Source: Parabacteroides gordonii MS-1 = DSM 23371 (GTDB lineage Bacteria > Bacteroidota > Bacteroidia > Bacteroidales > Tannerellaceae). From it: 64,000 bases of DNA. The position numbers were made by a program, and so were the translations under genes. Below, one piece after another: positions 7,836 to 16,270 of the stretch. The DNA lies in assembly GCF_000969825.1 (NCBI RefSeq), contig NZ_KQ033919.1:3608749-3672748 (forward strand), in the 5' to 3' direction. The notes below the pieces were generated by a model. It was not told the origin of the DNA and ran no database searches. It saw only the letters and a list, made by a program, of their open reading frames with translations. Every line of letters starts with the position of its first letter. Within the stretch, counting starts at the first letter, position 1.

Positions 7836-7877
7836 TGTACATGAAGTAATCGATATGGCTGGCATATCGCCCGTACA
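7836..7877 (+). promoter_or_regulatory. Structured 5' leader of purB
   Basis: CGATATG (7851-7857) pairs with CATATCG (7863-7869) around a five-base loop. The hairpin is enclosed by TGTAC (7836-7840) pairing with GTACA (7873-7877). The nested stem lies 27 bases before the purB start. It does not match the purine riboswitch core I know. Function unknown; it may affect translation or mRNA stability. Confidence 0.45.
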
Positions 7878-7903
7878 CTCAGGGTTATCGGTGTATAAAC
7901 TAA

Positions 7904-9253
7904 ATGAATATGATATTTTCGACACTAACTGCCATATCGCCCGTGGATGGACGATATAGAAATAAAGCCGAAAACCTGGCGGCTTACTTCTCGGAGTATG
8001 CACTTATCAAGTATAGAGTGCAGGTAGAGATAGAGTATTTTATTACTCTTGCTGAGTTTCTTCCACAATTGAATAGCCTGGCTACAGTGGAAAACAAGGA
8101 AGCATTGCGTAAAATTTACCAGGAGTTTTCAGTAGAAGATGCAAATCGTATCAAGGAGATCGAGAGCGTAACCAACCATGACGTAAAAGCTGTTGAGTAT
8201 TTTATCAAAGAAAAATTTGATCTGCTGGCTTTGCAGGAATACAAAGAATTTATCCATTTCGGGTTGACATCACAGGATATTAATAATACTTCTGTGCCTT
8301 TGTCTATCAAAGATGCCTTGAATGAAGTGTATTATCCGGGCATCCAGGAAGTGATCGACATGCTGAAAAAATATGCCGAAGACTGGAGCAATGTTTCTAT
8401 GCTGGCTAAGACACACGGGCAACCGGCTTCTCCTACTCGTTTGGGAAAAGAAATAATGGTGTTCGTTTATCGTCTGGAACAGCAGGTGGCTTTGCTGAAA
8501 TCAATTCCTGTATCTGCCAAGTTTGGGGGTGCAACCGGCAACTTCAATGCACATCACGTAGCTTATCCGGCCTACGACTGGAGAGCTTTCGGTAATAACT
8601 TTGTGAACGAAGTGCTGGGTCTGAGCCGTGAGGAATGGACAACGCAGATTTCAAATTATGATAATCTGGCTGCTATTTTCGATGGTTTGAAACGGGTGAA
8701 CACGATATTGATCGACCTGAACCGCGACTTCTGGCAGTATATTTCGATGGAATACTTCAAACAGAAGATCAAAGCCGGTGAAGTCGGTTCATCTGCAATG
8801 CCTCATAAGGTAAACCCGATCGATTTTGAAAATGCAGAAGGTAACCTGGGCATGGCAAATGCGATCCTGGAACATCTGGCTACGAAGTTGCCTATCTCCC
8901 GTTTACAGCGCGATCTAACAGACTCTACCGTGTTGCGCAACGTTGGTGTGCCTTTGGCTCACATCGAAATCGCATTCAAAAGCTTAACAAAAGGGCTGGG
9001 TAAACTGTTATTAAATGAGAACGCTTTATATCGGGATTTAGATCATTGCTGGGCGGTGGTAGCGGAAGGTATTCAAACGATATTACGTCGCGAAGGATAT
9101 CCGAAACCTTACGAAGCCCTGAAGGCCTTAACCCGTACGAATGAAGGAATCACTGAAAAATCAATCAGTGACTTTATTGAAACGCTGCAGGTTAGTGATG
9201 CAGTAAAAGCTGAATTAAAGGCGATTACGCCGCATAATTATACAGGTATTTAG
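7904..9253 (+). CDS. purB: Adenylosuccinate lyase
   Basis: 449 residues. It performs two fumarate-releasing steps of purine synthesis: SAICAR to AICAR, and adenylosuccinate to AMP. The N terminus LTAISPVDGRYR is typical of PurB; HGQPASPTR (near 170) carries a catalytic His, and the superfamily signature SSAMPHKVNPIDFENAEGN (near 295-313) carries the flexible-loop Ser. Length is normal. ATG 7904 or ATG 7910 could be the start; both give a normal N terminus. A promoter motif and structured leader precede it. It is followed after 61 bases by the pseudouridine synthase gene, possibly co-transcribed. Confidence 0.96.
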   Translation: MNMIFSTLTAISPVDGRYRNKAENLAAYFSEYALIKYRVQVEIEYFITLAEFLPQLNSLATVENKEALRKIYQEFSVEDANRIKEIESVTNHDVKAVEYFIKEKFDLLALQEYKEFIHFGLTSQDINNTSVPLSIKDALNEVYYPGIQEVIDMLKKYAEDWSNVSMLAKTHGQPASPTRLGKEIMVFVYRLEQQVALLKSIPVSAKFGGATGNFNAHHVAYPAYDWRAFGNNFVNEVLGLSREEWTTQISNYDNLAAIFDGLKRVNTILIDLNRDFWQYISMEYFKQKIKAGEVGSSAMPHKVNPIDFENAEGNLGMANAILEHLATKLPISRLQRDLTDSTVLRNVGVPLAHIEIAFKSLTKGLGKLLLNENALYRDLDHCWAVVAEGIQTILRREGYPKPYEALKALTRTNEGITEKSISDFIETLQVSDAVKAELKAITPHNYTGI

Positions 9254-9314
9254 TGTGAGAAAGAAAGTGTAGCCGTGAGGTTACCAATTAATTAATTATT
9301 ATTAATTTACAACA

Positions 9315-10841
9315 ATGAGCACAGAAGAAAGAGATGAATCTCAACCGCGTCCTAGAAAGGTGATACCAAGTATCAGACGGGAAAACACAGATCAGGAAGG
9401 TGAAAGAAAACCTTACAATCAAGGTTACAACAGACCTGAGGGAAACAACTATGAACGGAGACCATATAACCGCCCAAGCCGGGATGACCGCGGCGGTTAT
9501 AATTCTTATGGGGATAACCGCTCATCTTACGGAGACCGTCCGAGTCGTCCTCGTACGTATGACAACCGTGAAGGTGGTGGTTATAACAGCAGACCTTCTT
9601 ACAACAATCGCGACAATAATCGTGGTGGTTATAGCAATAACCGTGAAGGAGGTTATAATTCGAATCGTGAAGGAGGCTATAGTTCTAACCGTGAGGGCGG
9701 ATACAATCGCCCTTCTTATGGCAACAATCGTCCTTCTTACGGAAACAATGATCGCTCTTCTTATGGAAACAACGATCGTTCTTATGGCGGTGGTTTCAAC
9801 CGTCCTTCTCGTCCTAACTATGACGAAAGACCGGGCAGAGCCTATTCTGCTTCTCCGGAAGGGGATGCTGCAGGCGACGGCATGAAGAAAAGAAGACCGA
9901 GAGTAGGCGACACTCGTGTCAATTCTTACGACTCTCGCGACAATCGCGGTGGTGGCGGCAGACCTTCGTACGGTAATAACCGTGGCGGTGGATATGGCAA
10001 CAACAGCGGATATGGAAACAGACGTCCGGGTGGCCAGCAGCGCCGTACTAACGATTACAACCCGAATGCCAAGTACAACTTCCAGAAACAGTTGAAGTAT
10101 AAAGAAGTACTGGCTGACCCTAACGAACCGATCCGTCTGAACAAGTTCTTGTCTAATGCAGGTGTTTGTTCACGTCGTGAGGCTGATGAATTTATCACAG
10201 CAGGTAATGTAAAAGTAAATGATGTGGTAGTTACCGAACTGGGTACTAAGATTACTCGTCAGGACAAAGTGGAATTCAACGAAAAAACAGTGCAGATCGA
10301 AAGCAAGGTATATATCGTATTGAATAAACCGAAAAACTGCGTAACTACATCCGACGATCCTCAGGAACGTCTTACCGTTATGGATCTGGTGAAGAATGCT
10401 TGTCAGGAACGTATCTATCCGGTAGGCCGCCTGGACCGTAACACAACCGGTGTATTGCTTCTTACTAATGATGGTGACCTGGCTTCCAAGCTGACTCACC
10501 CGTCATTCAAGAAAAAGAAGATCTACCACGTATGGTTGGATAAGAATGTCTCTATCGAAGACATGGAAAAGATTGCTAACGGACTGGAGCTGGAAGACGG
10601 CGAAATCCATGCAGATGCAATCAGCTATGCCAGCGAAGACGACAAGAGCCAGGTGGGTATCGAAATCCACTCGGGCCGCAACCGTATCGTACGTCGTATC
10701 TTCGAATCACTGGGATATCATGTGACGAAACTGGATCGTGTATACTTTGCCGGACTTACAAAAAGAAACCTGGGAAGAGGTAAATGGCGTTACCTGAACG
10801 AACGTGAGGTGAACGCACTCCGAATGGGGGCTTTTGAATAA
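9315..10841 (+). CDS. RsuA/RluB-family pseudouridine synthase with long RG/YGNN tail
   Basis: 508 residues in two parts. Residues about 1-260 are low-complexity, with repeats such as NREGGY, RPSYGNN and YGNNDRS rich in Gly, Arg, Tyr and Asn. From about 272 an S4 RNA-binding domain (IRLNKFLSNAGVCSRREAD) leads into a catalytic domain with GRLDRNTTG; the Asp near 373 is the expected nucleophile. The enzyme isomerises a uridine in 16S or 23S rRNA; the exact site cannot be read from sequence. The tail resembles RGG-type RNA-binding and condensate-forming segments. Such extensions are seen on Bacteroidetes members of this family, but the length is far above the roughly 250 residues of E. coli RluB or RsuA. 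Confidence 0.9.
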   Translation: MSTEERDESQPRPRKVIPSIRRENTDQEGERKPYNQGYNRPEGNNYERRPYNRPSRDDRGGYNSYGDNRSSYGDRPSRPRTYDNREGGGYNSRPSYNNRDNNRGGYSNNREGGYNSNREGGYSSNREGGYNRPSYGNNRPSYGNNDRSSYGNNDRSYGGGFNRPSRPNYDERPGRAYSASPEGDAAGDGMKKRRPRVGDTRVNSYDSRDNRGGGGRPSYGNNRGGGYGNNSGYGNRRPGGQQRRTNDYNPNAKYNFQKQLKYKEVLADPNEPIRLNKFLSNAGVCSRREADEFITAGNVKVNDVVVTELGTKITRQDKVEFNEKTVQIESKVYIVLNKPKNCVTTSDDPQERLTVMDLVKNACQERIYPVGRLDRNTTGVLLLTNDGDLASKLTHPSFKKKKIYHVWLDKNVSIEDMEKIANGLELEDGEIHADAISYASEDDKSQVGIEIHSGRNRIVRRIFESLGYHVTKLDRVYFAGLTKRNLGRGKWRYLNEREVNALRMGAFE

Positions 10842-10908
10842 TAGTAAGATTAGCCGGTAGTCAATACCGGCTATCTTGTTTTGATTATCTAAGAATAAAC
10901 ATATAAAC

Positions 10909-12315
10909 ATGGAAACAATTACTAGAACAAAAATTGTAGATGTACTGAAAAGTGAAGCTTACGGTACAACCGTTAACGTGAAAGGATGGGTACGTACCCG
11001 TCGTGGTAGTAAACAGGTCAGCTTTATTGCGCTGAATGACGGCTCTACAATAAATAATGTTCAGATCGTTGTGGATGTGGAAAAACTGGGTGAAGAATAT
11101 CTGAAACCCATCACTACCGGTGCCTGTATCAGTGTGAACGGCGAACTGGTAAAATCTCAGGGACAGGGACAGAATGTAGAGATCCAGGCTACTGAAATTC
11201 AGATTTACGGTACGGCCGATCCTGCTACTTATCCGTTGCAGAAGAAAGGACACTCATTGGAATTCCTGCGTGAGATAGCTCATTTACGTCCGCGTACCAA
11301 TACATTTGGTGCTGTGTTCCGTATCCGTCATAATATGGCGATCGCTATCCACAAGTTCTTTCATGAGAGAGGGTTCTTCTATTTCCATACTCCGATCATT
11401 ACTGCTTCAGACTGTGAAGGTGCCGGACAGATGTTCCAGGTAACTACAATGAATCTGTATGACTTGAAGAAGGATGAAAACGGCTCTATCGTCTACGAAG
11501 ACGATTTCTTCGGAAAGCAGGCCAGCCTGACAGTATCTGGTCAGTTGGAGGGTGAATTGGCAGCCATGTCTTTGGGAGCTATTTATACATTCGGGCCGAC
11601 ATTTCGTGCTGAAAACTCCAATACACCACGCCATCTGGCCGAGTTCTGGATGATCGAACCGGAAGTTGCCTTCAATGAAATTGCAGAGAATATGCAGTTG
11701 GCTGAAGACTTTATCAAATATTGTATACAGTGGGCTCTGGATAACTGTATGGATGATATCCAGTTCCTGAACAATATGTTTGATAAAGAGCTGATCGAGC
11801 GTCTGCAATTCGTCCTGAAACATAACTTTATCCGTCTGCCTTATACCGAAGGTGTTAAGATCCTCGAAGAGGCAGTGGCAAAAGGACACAAGTTCGAATT
11901 CCCGATATTCTGGGGGGCCGACCTTGCTTCAGAACACGAACGTTATCTGGTGGAAGAACATTTCAAATGTCCTGTAATCTTGACCGATTATCCGAAAGAG
12001 ATCAAATCTTTCTATATGAAGCAGAATGAGGATGGAAAGACTGTTCGTGCTATGGATGTACTGTTCCCGAAGATCGGGGAGATCATCGGTGGATCTCAGC
12101 GTGAAGAGGATTATGAAAAGTTGGCCAGACGTGCCTCTGAAATGGGTGTGCCTGAAAAGGATATCTGGTGGTATATGGATACCCGTCGTTTCGGTACAGC
12201 GCCTCACTCGGGCTTTGGTCTGGGATTTGAGCGTCTGTTGCTGTTCGTAACAGGTATGACAAACATTCGTGACGTAATACCTTTCCCGAGAACTCCGAAC
12301 AATGCAGAATTTTAA
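10909..12315 (+). CDS. asnS: Asparaginyl-tRNA synthetase
   Basis: 468 residues, class II synthetase that charges tRNA-Asn. An N-terminal OB-fold anticodon-binding domain ([18 protein letters not shown], from about residue 22) is followed by the catalytic domain: a motif-2-like [22 protein letters not shown] segment near 225-246 and motif 3 [12 protein letters not shown] near 440. Ending and length match bacterial AsnRS rather than AspRS. A 67-base gap separates it from the pseudouridine synthase. Two hairpins follow the stop. Confidence 0.96.
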   Translation: METITRTKIVDVLKSEAYGTTVNVKGWVRTRRGSKQVSFIALNDGSTINNVQIVVDVEKLGEEYLKPITTGACISVNGELVKSQGQGQNVEIQATEIQIYGTADPATYPLQKKGHSLEFLREIAHLRPRTNTFGAVFRIRHNMAIAIHKFFHERGFFYFHTPIITASDCEGAGQMFQVTTMNLYDLKKDENGSIVYEDDFFGKQASLTVSGQLEGELAAMSLGAIYTFGPTFRAENSNTPRHLAEFWMIEPEVAFNEIAENMQLAEDFIKYCIQWALDNCMDDIQFLNNMFDKELIERLQFVLKHNFIRLPYTEGVKILEEAVAKGHKFEFPIFWGADLASEHERYLVEEHFKCPVILTDYPKEIKSFYMKQNEDGKTVRAMDVLFPKIGEIIGGSQREEDYEKLARRASEMGVPEKDIWWYMDTRRFGTAPHSGFGLGFERLLLFVTGMTNIRDVIPFPRTPNNAEF

Positions 12316-12319
12316 ATAG

Positions 12320-12348
12320 AACTTCCCGGCTTTCATGTCGGGAGTTTT
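12320..12348 (+). terminator. First hairpin after asnS
   Basis: AACTTCCCG pairs with CGGGAGTT (one bulged base) and is followed by TTTTT. A plausible terminator for asnS. Confidence 0.55.
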
Positions 12349-12355
12349 TCCTAAT

Positions 12356-12390
12356 AAAAAAGGGCTTTTCAATTTGAAAAGCCCTTTTTT
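12356..12390. terminator. Bidirectional terminator between asnS and the Lrp gene
   Basis: A perfect 15-bp stem (12356-12370 with 12376-12390), five-base loop, flanked by A6 and T6, between convergent genes. It should stop transcription from both sides. Confidence 0.9.
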
Positions 12391-12395
12391 ATTAT

Positions 12396-12866
12396 CTATT
12401 CGTCATCCAGATCGATAGGGATCTGTCTTTTAAAAGCCTCTTTGAAAGATATCAGCGATTCTGTTCGGGCCAATCCCAAAGGTTGAAGTTTATTGTGTAT
12501 GATATTTAACAAATGCTGGTTGTTCTTAGCGTATATTTTGATGAACAGGTCATATTGTCCTGTGGTGTAATGGCATTCCACTACTTCGGGGATCTTTTTT
12601 AATGCTTCTGTTACGGAGGGGAATTGTCCCGGTGATTTCAGGAATAATCCCATATAAGCGCAAGTCTCATATCCGACTTTTGTGTTGTCAACAATAAACT
12701 CAGAACCTTTGATGACACCCAGATTAGTAAGTTTCTGAATTCTCTGGTGTATGGCTGCTCCTGATACGTTACACTCTCTGGCAACTTCAAGGAAAGGCAT
12801 TCGGGCATTTCCTATGATCAGTTTCAATATTTTTTCATCTAATTCATCAAGTTGATGGTGTGCCAT
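12396..12866 (-). CDS. Lrp/AsnC family transcriptional regulator
   Basis: 156 residues. An N-terminal helix-turn-helix (LDELDEKILKLIIGNARMPFLEVARECNVSGAAIHQRIQKL) is followed by a ligand-binding RAM domain (GQYDLFIKIYAKNNQHLLNII). Family members bind amino acids and control amino-acid metabolism. The frame extends upstream to 12929, but I choose ATG 12866: it gives the family N terminus MAHHQLDELDEK, and a -7-like element at 12917-12924 lies inside the longer version. It stands alone, converging on asnS; ligand unknown. Confidence 0.92.
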   Translation of the reverse strand: MAHHQLDELDEKILKLIIGNARMPFLEVARECNVSGAAIHQRIQKLTNLGVIKGSEFIVDNTKVGYETCAYMGLFLKSPGQFPSVTEALKKIPEVVECHYTTGQYDLFIKIYAKNNQHLLNIIHNKLQPLGLARTESLISFKEAFKRQIPIDLDDE

Positions 12867-12916
12867 AATTTCTGTATATTTGTATTTCTGTTTTTTATGT
12901 AAATTACAATTAGATA

Positions 12917-12924
12917 CAAATATA
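12917..12924 (-). promoter_or_regulatory. Candidate -7 element of the Lrp gene
   Basis: On the minus strand TATATTTG matches TAnnTTTG, about 50 bases upstream of ATG 12866. It supports that start over the one at 12929. Confidence 0.55.
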
Positions 12925-13012
12925 GTCAAACTATAATGATTAGGCGATATAATTCGCCCAATTATTTTATTTCGTAAGTTTTCTTTTATTAATCAATCAA
13001 TATTATAAGAGT

Positions 13013-13561
13013 ATGAGTTTAAGTACGGTAATCGAATGCAGGCCGGTGAAAGATTTTTCCGATCCTTTATTGGATAAAGTAGAAAAGACATATAATGACT
13101 CCTTTCCGGAGGCCGAACGACGAGCGTTCTCTTTGGTAAGAGAGCTGGTGAAGGCGGAGTCTCGTTTTATTGTATACACATTATTCAGGAATGAGGTTTA
13201 TGCAGGCTTTATTACTGCGTGGCAATTTGACTCTTTTGTTTATGTTGAACATTTTGCCATTGACGAGTCTGCTCGCAACGGAGGAATAGGGGCAGAGGCA
13301 ATGAAGCAGTTTATGGCCTTATGTGATCTTCCGGTTGTGCTGGAGGTGGAAATACCTGCGGAGGAGATGAGTAAGCGCAGAATCGGCTTCTATGAGCGGC
13401 TGGGGTATGTCCTGGATAATCATGTCTACTATCAGCCGCCTTACCGCCAGGGAGAGGAGTTTCTGGAAATGCGTCTGATGACTTATGGTAATATTGATTT
13501 ACAAGATGCTTTTGAAGAGGTGAAATCTTGTATTCACCGGTATGTATATGGTGTTAAGTAG
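13013..13561 (+). CDS. GNAT family N-acetyltransferase
   Basis: 182 residues. The acetyl-CoA binding element is visible as IDESARNGGIGAEAMKQF (motif RNGGIG) near residue 85, followed by a strand with VVLEVEIP and the C-terminal IGFYERLGY typical of the GNAT fold. It transfers an acetyl group to an amine; substrate cannot be read. Single gene, divergent from the Lrp regulator, which could control it. A strong terminator follows 22 bases after the stop. Confidence 0.85.
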   Translation: MSLSTVIECRPVKDFSDPLLDKVEKTYNDSFPEAERRAFSLVRELVKAESRFIVYTLFRNEVYAGFITAWQFDSFVYVEHFAIDESARNGGIGAEAMKQFMALCDLPVVLEVEIPAEEMSKRRIGFYERLGYVLDNHVYYQPPYRQGEEFLEMRLMTYGNIDLQDAFEEVKSCIHRYVYGVK

Positions 13562-13583
13562 ATCAAGGTCGGTTTACTCCAAT

Positions 13584-13616
13584 AAAAAAGGCAGAACTTA
13601 AAGTCCTGCCTTTTTT
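13584..13616. terminator. Terminator between the GNAT gene and the exb cluster
   Basis: AAAAAAGGCAG (13584-13594) and CTGCCTTTTTT (13606-13616) form an 11-bp stem with A and T tracts, able to serve both convergent transcripts. Confidence 0.85.
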
Positions 13617-13633
13617 GTTTATTATTGAATTGA

Positions 13634-14101
13634 TTAATCAACATGTTGTCTTGCTGAGTAACTAATCTTCAATGCGTATGCTTCACGAAGCGCTTGTTTT
13701 ACGTCTGTAATAACACCCATCTTGGTTTCTTTATCCGCCTTGATAGATACAGTCATAAACGGCTGGTCTTCTTCTTTCATACTTGACTTTTCCTGAGCGA
13801 TGTAGTCCTGGATTTCATCTACGTCTGCGATTTGATCGTTCAGCTGTAGACGGGTTTCAGAACCCATTTTAGCTCTCAATTCCTGAGTCGGTTTACCTAC
13901 ATAGATGAATGTTACCAATGATTTCTTTTCCAACTTCTGAAGCTCTGTAGCCTGAGGAGCCTGGAATACTACTTTCAAAGTTACTTCACGCATAGATGTT
14001 ACCATCATGATAAAGAACAAGAAGGCAAATACCAAGTCAGGTAATGATGACGTATTTAATTCGGGCATTTCTCTTCCGCCCGCTTTGCTAAATTTTCCCA
14101 T
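13634..14101 (-). CDS. ExbD-family biopolymer transport protein (second copy)
   Basis: 155 residues with one transmembrane helix near the N terminus (LPDLVFAFLFFIMMVTSM) preceded by a short cytoplasmic segment, then a periplasmic domain: the topology of ExbD and TolR. The helix carries the membrane-embedded Asp expected for proton coupling (Asp at SLPDLVFAF). It is the last gene of a four-gene operon and its ATG overlaps the stop of the upstream exbD (TAATG). With ExbB it should use proton flow to energise TonB. Confidence 0.9.
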   Translation of the reverse strand: MGKFSKAGGREMPELNTSSLPDLVFAFLFFIMMVTSMREVTLKVVFQAPQATELQKLEKKSLVTFIYVGKPTQELRAKMGSETRLQLNDQIADVDEIQDYIAQEKSSMKEEDQPFMTVSIKADKETKMGVITDVKQALREAYALKISYSARQHVD

Positions 14102-14694
14102 TACTTTTTGTCTCCATAATTTTTAGGTTCTGCTTCTGATATCTTCTGAGGATAAATCATCTGCACAGCCTTTTGTTGTTCTTCATCCAGGTCAGCGAAA
14201 GCTTTACCGAATTTCTTTCTTGAAACATCGTCTCTCAGTTCATTATAGGCTCTTGCCAATTCGTTCTGAACGTCGATGTAAGCTTGGTATTCAGTACCAC
14301 GGTCGTTCTGCAAAGAGATAACGTGATTTTTCGTTACCATTTGTTTTCCAAAGAACGGTACGTCTACTTCTACTTTTTCCGGTTTATGCTCGTCGTTATA
14401 AGGATTCTCAATGAATTCTCTAACCTTGTCTTTCAGTTGCTTAATATCAATGAATTCGTTATTACAGAGAATCTGGTTGTTGCTGTTGATCAGCACGACC
14501 ATGATATTTCTCTTTTTGATATCCATTTCTTCGTTTTTCTTCTGGTCTTTGGGTACAGGAGGCGGTAAACGTCTTGCCAAACCTTTATCTGTATCCATTG
14601 AAGTAGTAATAAGGAAGAAGATAAGCAACATGAAAGCAATATCGGCCGAAGAGGTCGCATTCATTGCGGGCACTTTTCTTTTCTTTTTTGCCAT
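14101..14694 (-). CDS. ExbD-family biopolymer transport protein (first copy)
   Basis: 197 residues, longer than typical ExbD (about 140) because of an extended periplasmic domain with charged helices in the last third. The N-terminal helix SSADIAFMLLIFFLITTSM contains the conserved Asp, followed by DTDKGLARRLPPPVP. Third gene of the exb cluster, coupled to the second exbD through TAATG. Two non-identical ExbD proteins in one cluster are common in Bacteroidetes and may form a mixed complex with ExbB. Confidence 0.92.
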   Translation of the reverse strand: MAKKKRKVPAMNATSSADIAFMLLIFFLITTSMDTDKGLARRLPPPVPKDQKKNEEMDIKKRNIMVVLINSNNQILCNNEFIDIKQLKDKVREFIENPYNDEHKPEKVEVDVPFFGKQMVTKNHVISLQNDRGTEYQAYIDVQNELARAYNELRDDVSRKKFGKAFADLDEEQQKAVQMIYPQKISEAEPKNYGDKK

Positions 14695-14730
14695 ATAGCT
14701 TTTTGTTTTATCGGATTCGTTATTACTATA

Positions 14731-15204
14731 TTATCTATTAAGCATTCTTTTTACAGATCCTGCAACAACAGCAATGATGATTAAAGCCATCAAAACAACA
14801 GTAGAATAAATCCACATGTCTGTTACTTTAAGCCAAAGAGGTACGTTGTATTCCTGAGAATCAGCATTCAAACCCTTCAAAGGAGTTGCGTCTCCCATTG
14901 AGTAAGTGATGAACAATACAGCTGCAAAAAGCACAACAACAACAAGTGAAGCTAATGCTGATTTCGGGCTTGTCTGCAATAGTGTAATGAATTGCCAAAG
15001 AGCAAACAATACTGTACTAATTGCTGTAACAAAGAATAGAACAGATGTCCAATTGATCAATAAACCTGTATATATAGGCTCCTTCATTTCGGCAGAAGCG
15101 TCTACAACTCCTCCCGCGTAGAACATACCCAGTATAACAAGGCTGATAATAGATATCAGTAGCAATGTCCAACTAGATATTTTTCTTATTTTAGTAACTG
15201 CCAT
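14731..15204 (-). CDS. Uncharacterised membrane protein within the exb cluster
   Basis: 157 residues with four hydrophobic helices (about 11-30, 50-72, 83-101 and 130-150). No enzyme motif. It lies between exbB and exbD, 9 bases after the exbB stop and 36 before the exbD start, so it is very probably part of the same operon. I know this arrangement from other Bacteroidales, where the protein is annotated only as hypothetical. It may be an accessory subunit of the ExbB-ExbD motor; no functional evidence is visible. Confidence 0.8.
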   Translation of the reverse strand: MAVTKIRKISSWTLLLISIISLVILGMFYAGGVVDASAEMKEPIYTGLLINWTSVLFFVTAISTVLFALWQFITLLQTSPKSALASLVVVVLFAAVLFITYSMGDATPLKGLNADSQEYNVPLWLKVTDMWIYSTVVLMALIIIAVVAGSVKRMLNR

Positions 15205-15213
15205 AATTCTAAA

Positions 15214-15951
15214 TTATTTTTTGAATTTAAGGTTGTATTTGATAACCATATCAAGCAATGTGATTGAAGCGTCTTCCATCTGGTTCAAGATAGCTTCCAA
15301 CTTACTTAATAAATAGTTATAGAATACCTGAAGGATCAATGCAACAACCAAACCACCTACTGTTGTGATCAAGGCCACTTTCATACCACCTGCTACAACC
15401 GTCGGGCTGATATCACCAACCTGTTCGATTTTATCGAACGCCATAACCATACCTACTACAGTACCCAAGAATCCTAATGACGGAGCCATAGCGATAAACA
15501 ATGTGATCCAAGACATGTTCTTTTCCAAAAGACCACCCTGTACACCACCGTAAGATACGATTGATTTTTCAACAACGTCGATACCCTGATCAATTCTCAT
15601 TAATCCCTGATAAGCGATAGAAGCGATAGGGCCTCTTGTGTCGCGAGCAATAGCTTTTGCACCTTCAACATCGCCTTTATCAAGTGCATCTTCGATACCT
15701 TTCAATAACTTGTTAGCGTTAGTTTCAGCCAAATTAAGATAAATAATTCTTTCAAGGCAAAAAGCCAAACCGAAAATCAAAGCGATAGCAACCAAACTCA
15801 TGAAGTCGGCGCCACCTTCAATAAACTTTGTTTTTAAAGCCTGATACATGCCACCTTCAACAACTTGTTCTGTAGCTTCCTGAGCGAATGCTACGGTAGA
15901 AGTTCCAAGGGCGCAAATACCCAAGAATGTTTTTGCAAAATACTTTTTCAT
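15214..15951 (-). CDS. exbB: ExbB/TolQ/MotA proton channel protein
   Basis: 245 residues: a cleavable N-terminal signal (FLGICALGTSTVAFAQ), an expected feature of Bacteroidetes ExbB, then three transmembrane helices at about 48-66, 145-168 and 188-210. The MotA/ExbB signature region is visible as PSLGFLGTVVGMVMAF. It forms the stator-like channel that energises TonB with ExbD. First gene of the four-gene cluster. tonB itself lies 2.2 kb away, on the same strand but in another transcription unit. Confidence 0.93.
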   Translation of the reverse strand: MKKYFAKTFLGICALGTSTVAFAQEATEQVVEGGMYQALKTKFIEGGADFMSLVAIALIFGLAFCLERIIYLNLAETNANKLLKGIEDALDKGDVEGAKAIARDTRGPIASIAYQGLMRIDQGIDVVEKSIVSYGGVQGGLLEKNMSWITLFIAMAPSLGFLGTVVGMVMAFDKIEQVGDISPTVVAGGMKVALITTVGGLVVALILQVFYNYLLSKLEAILNQMEDASITLLDMVIKYNLKFKK

Positions 15952-16032
15952 TGTGTGTTTAATTTTTAAGATTAATAATTCTCTTATTTGTTTTTATTTT
16001 TGTTGTTAATAATATCCTCATGGTATTTAAAG

Positions 16033-16120
16033 CGGAGAGAGCGGGATTCGAACCCGCGAAACCCTTTAGGGGTTTACACGCTTTCCAGGCGTGCCTCTTC
16101 AACCACTCGAGCATCTCTCC
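16033..16120 (-). tRNA. tRNA-Ser (GGA)
   Basis: 88 nt on the minus strand, with the long variable arm typical of serine tRNAs (TGTAAACCCCTAAAGGGTTT). Acceptor GGAGAGA pairs with TCTCTCC, discriminator G, anticodon loop CTGGAAA (anticodon GGA), T loop TTCGAAT. CCA is not encoded. Confidence 0.96.
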
Positions 16121-16270
16121 AATTTTCAGCCCCTGCCTCCTCTAAAACGAGCGCAAAATACGAAAAAAATCGCATATCCAAACGTTTCAGTGCACAAATC
16201 TAAAGTTTTTGCTTGACATATACACAATATCTGACAGAATAAATTTTGTCTATCGGCTGAAAAAGTCAAA

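Noticed and set aside
7836-7880. Purine riboswitch in front of purB
   Set aside because: The conserved core bases of the purine aptamer's junction and loops are absent and the fold is a single nested stem.
9400-9885. 161-codon open frame inside the pseudouridine synthase gene
   Set aside because: It is a second frame of the GGT/AAC/CGT-rich repeats in the tail. It has no ribosome-binding site, and its Ile/Val/Thr-rich product is an artefact of the repeats.
12867-12929. Longer N terminus of the Lrp regulator
   Set aside because: A -7-like promoter element lies within it and family members start at the shorter Met.
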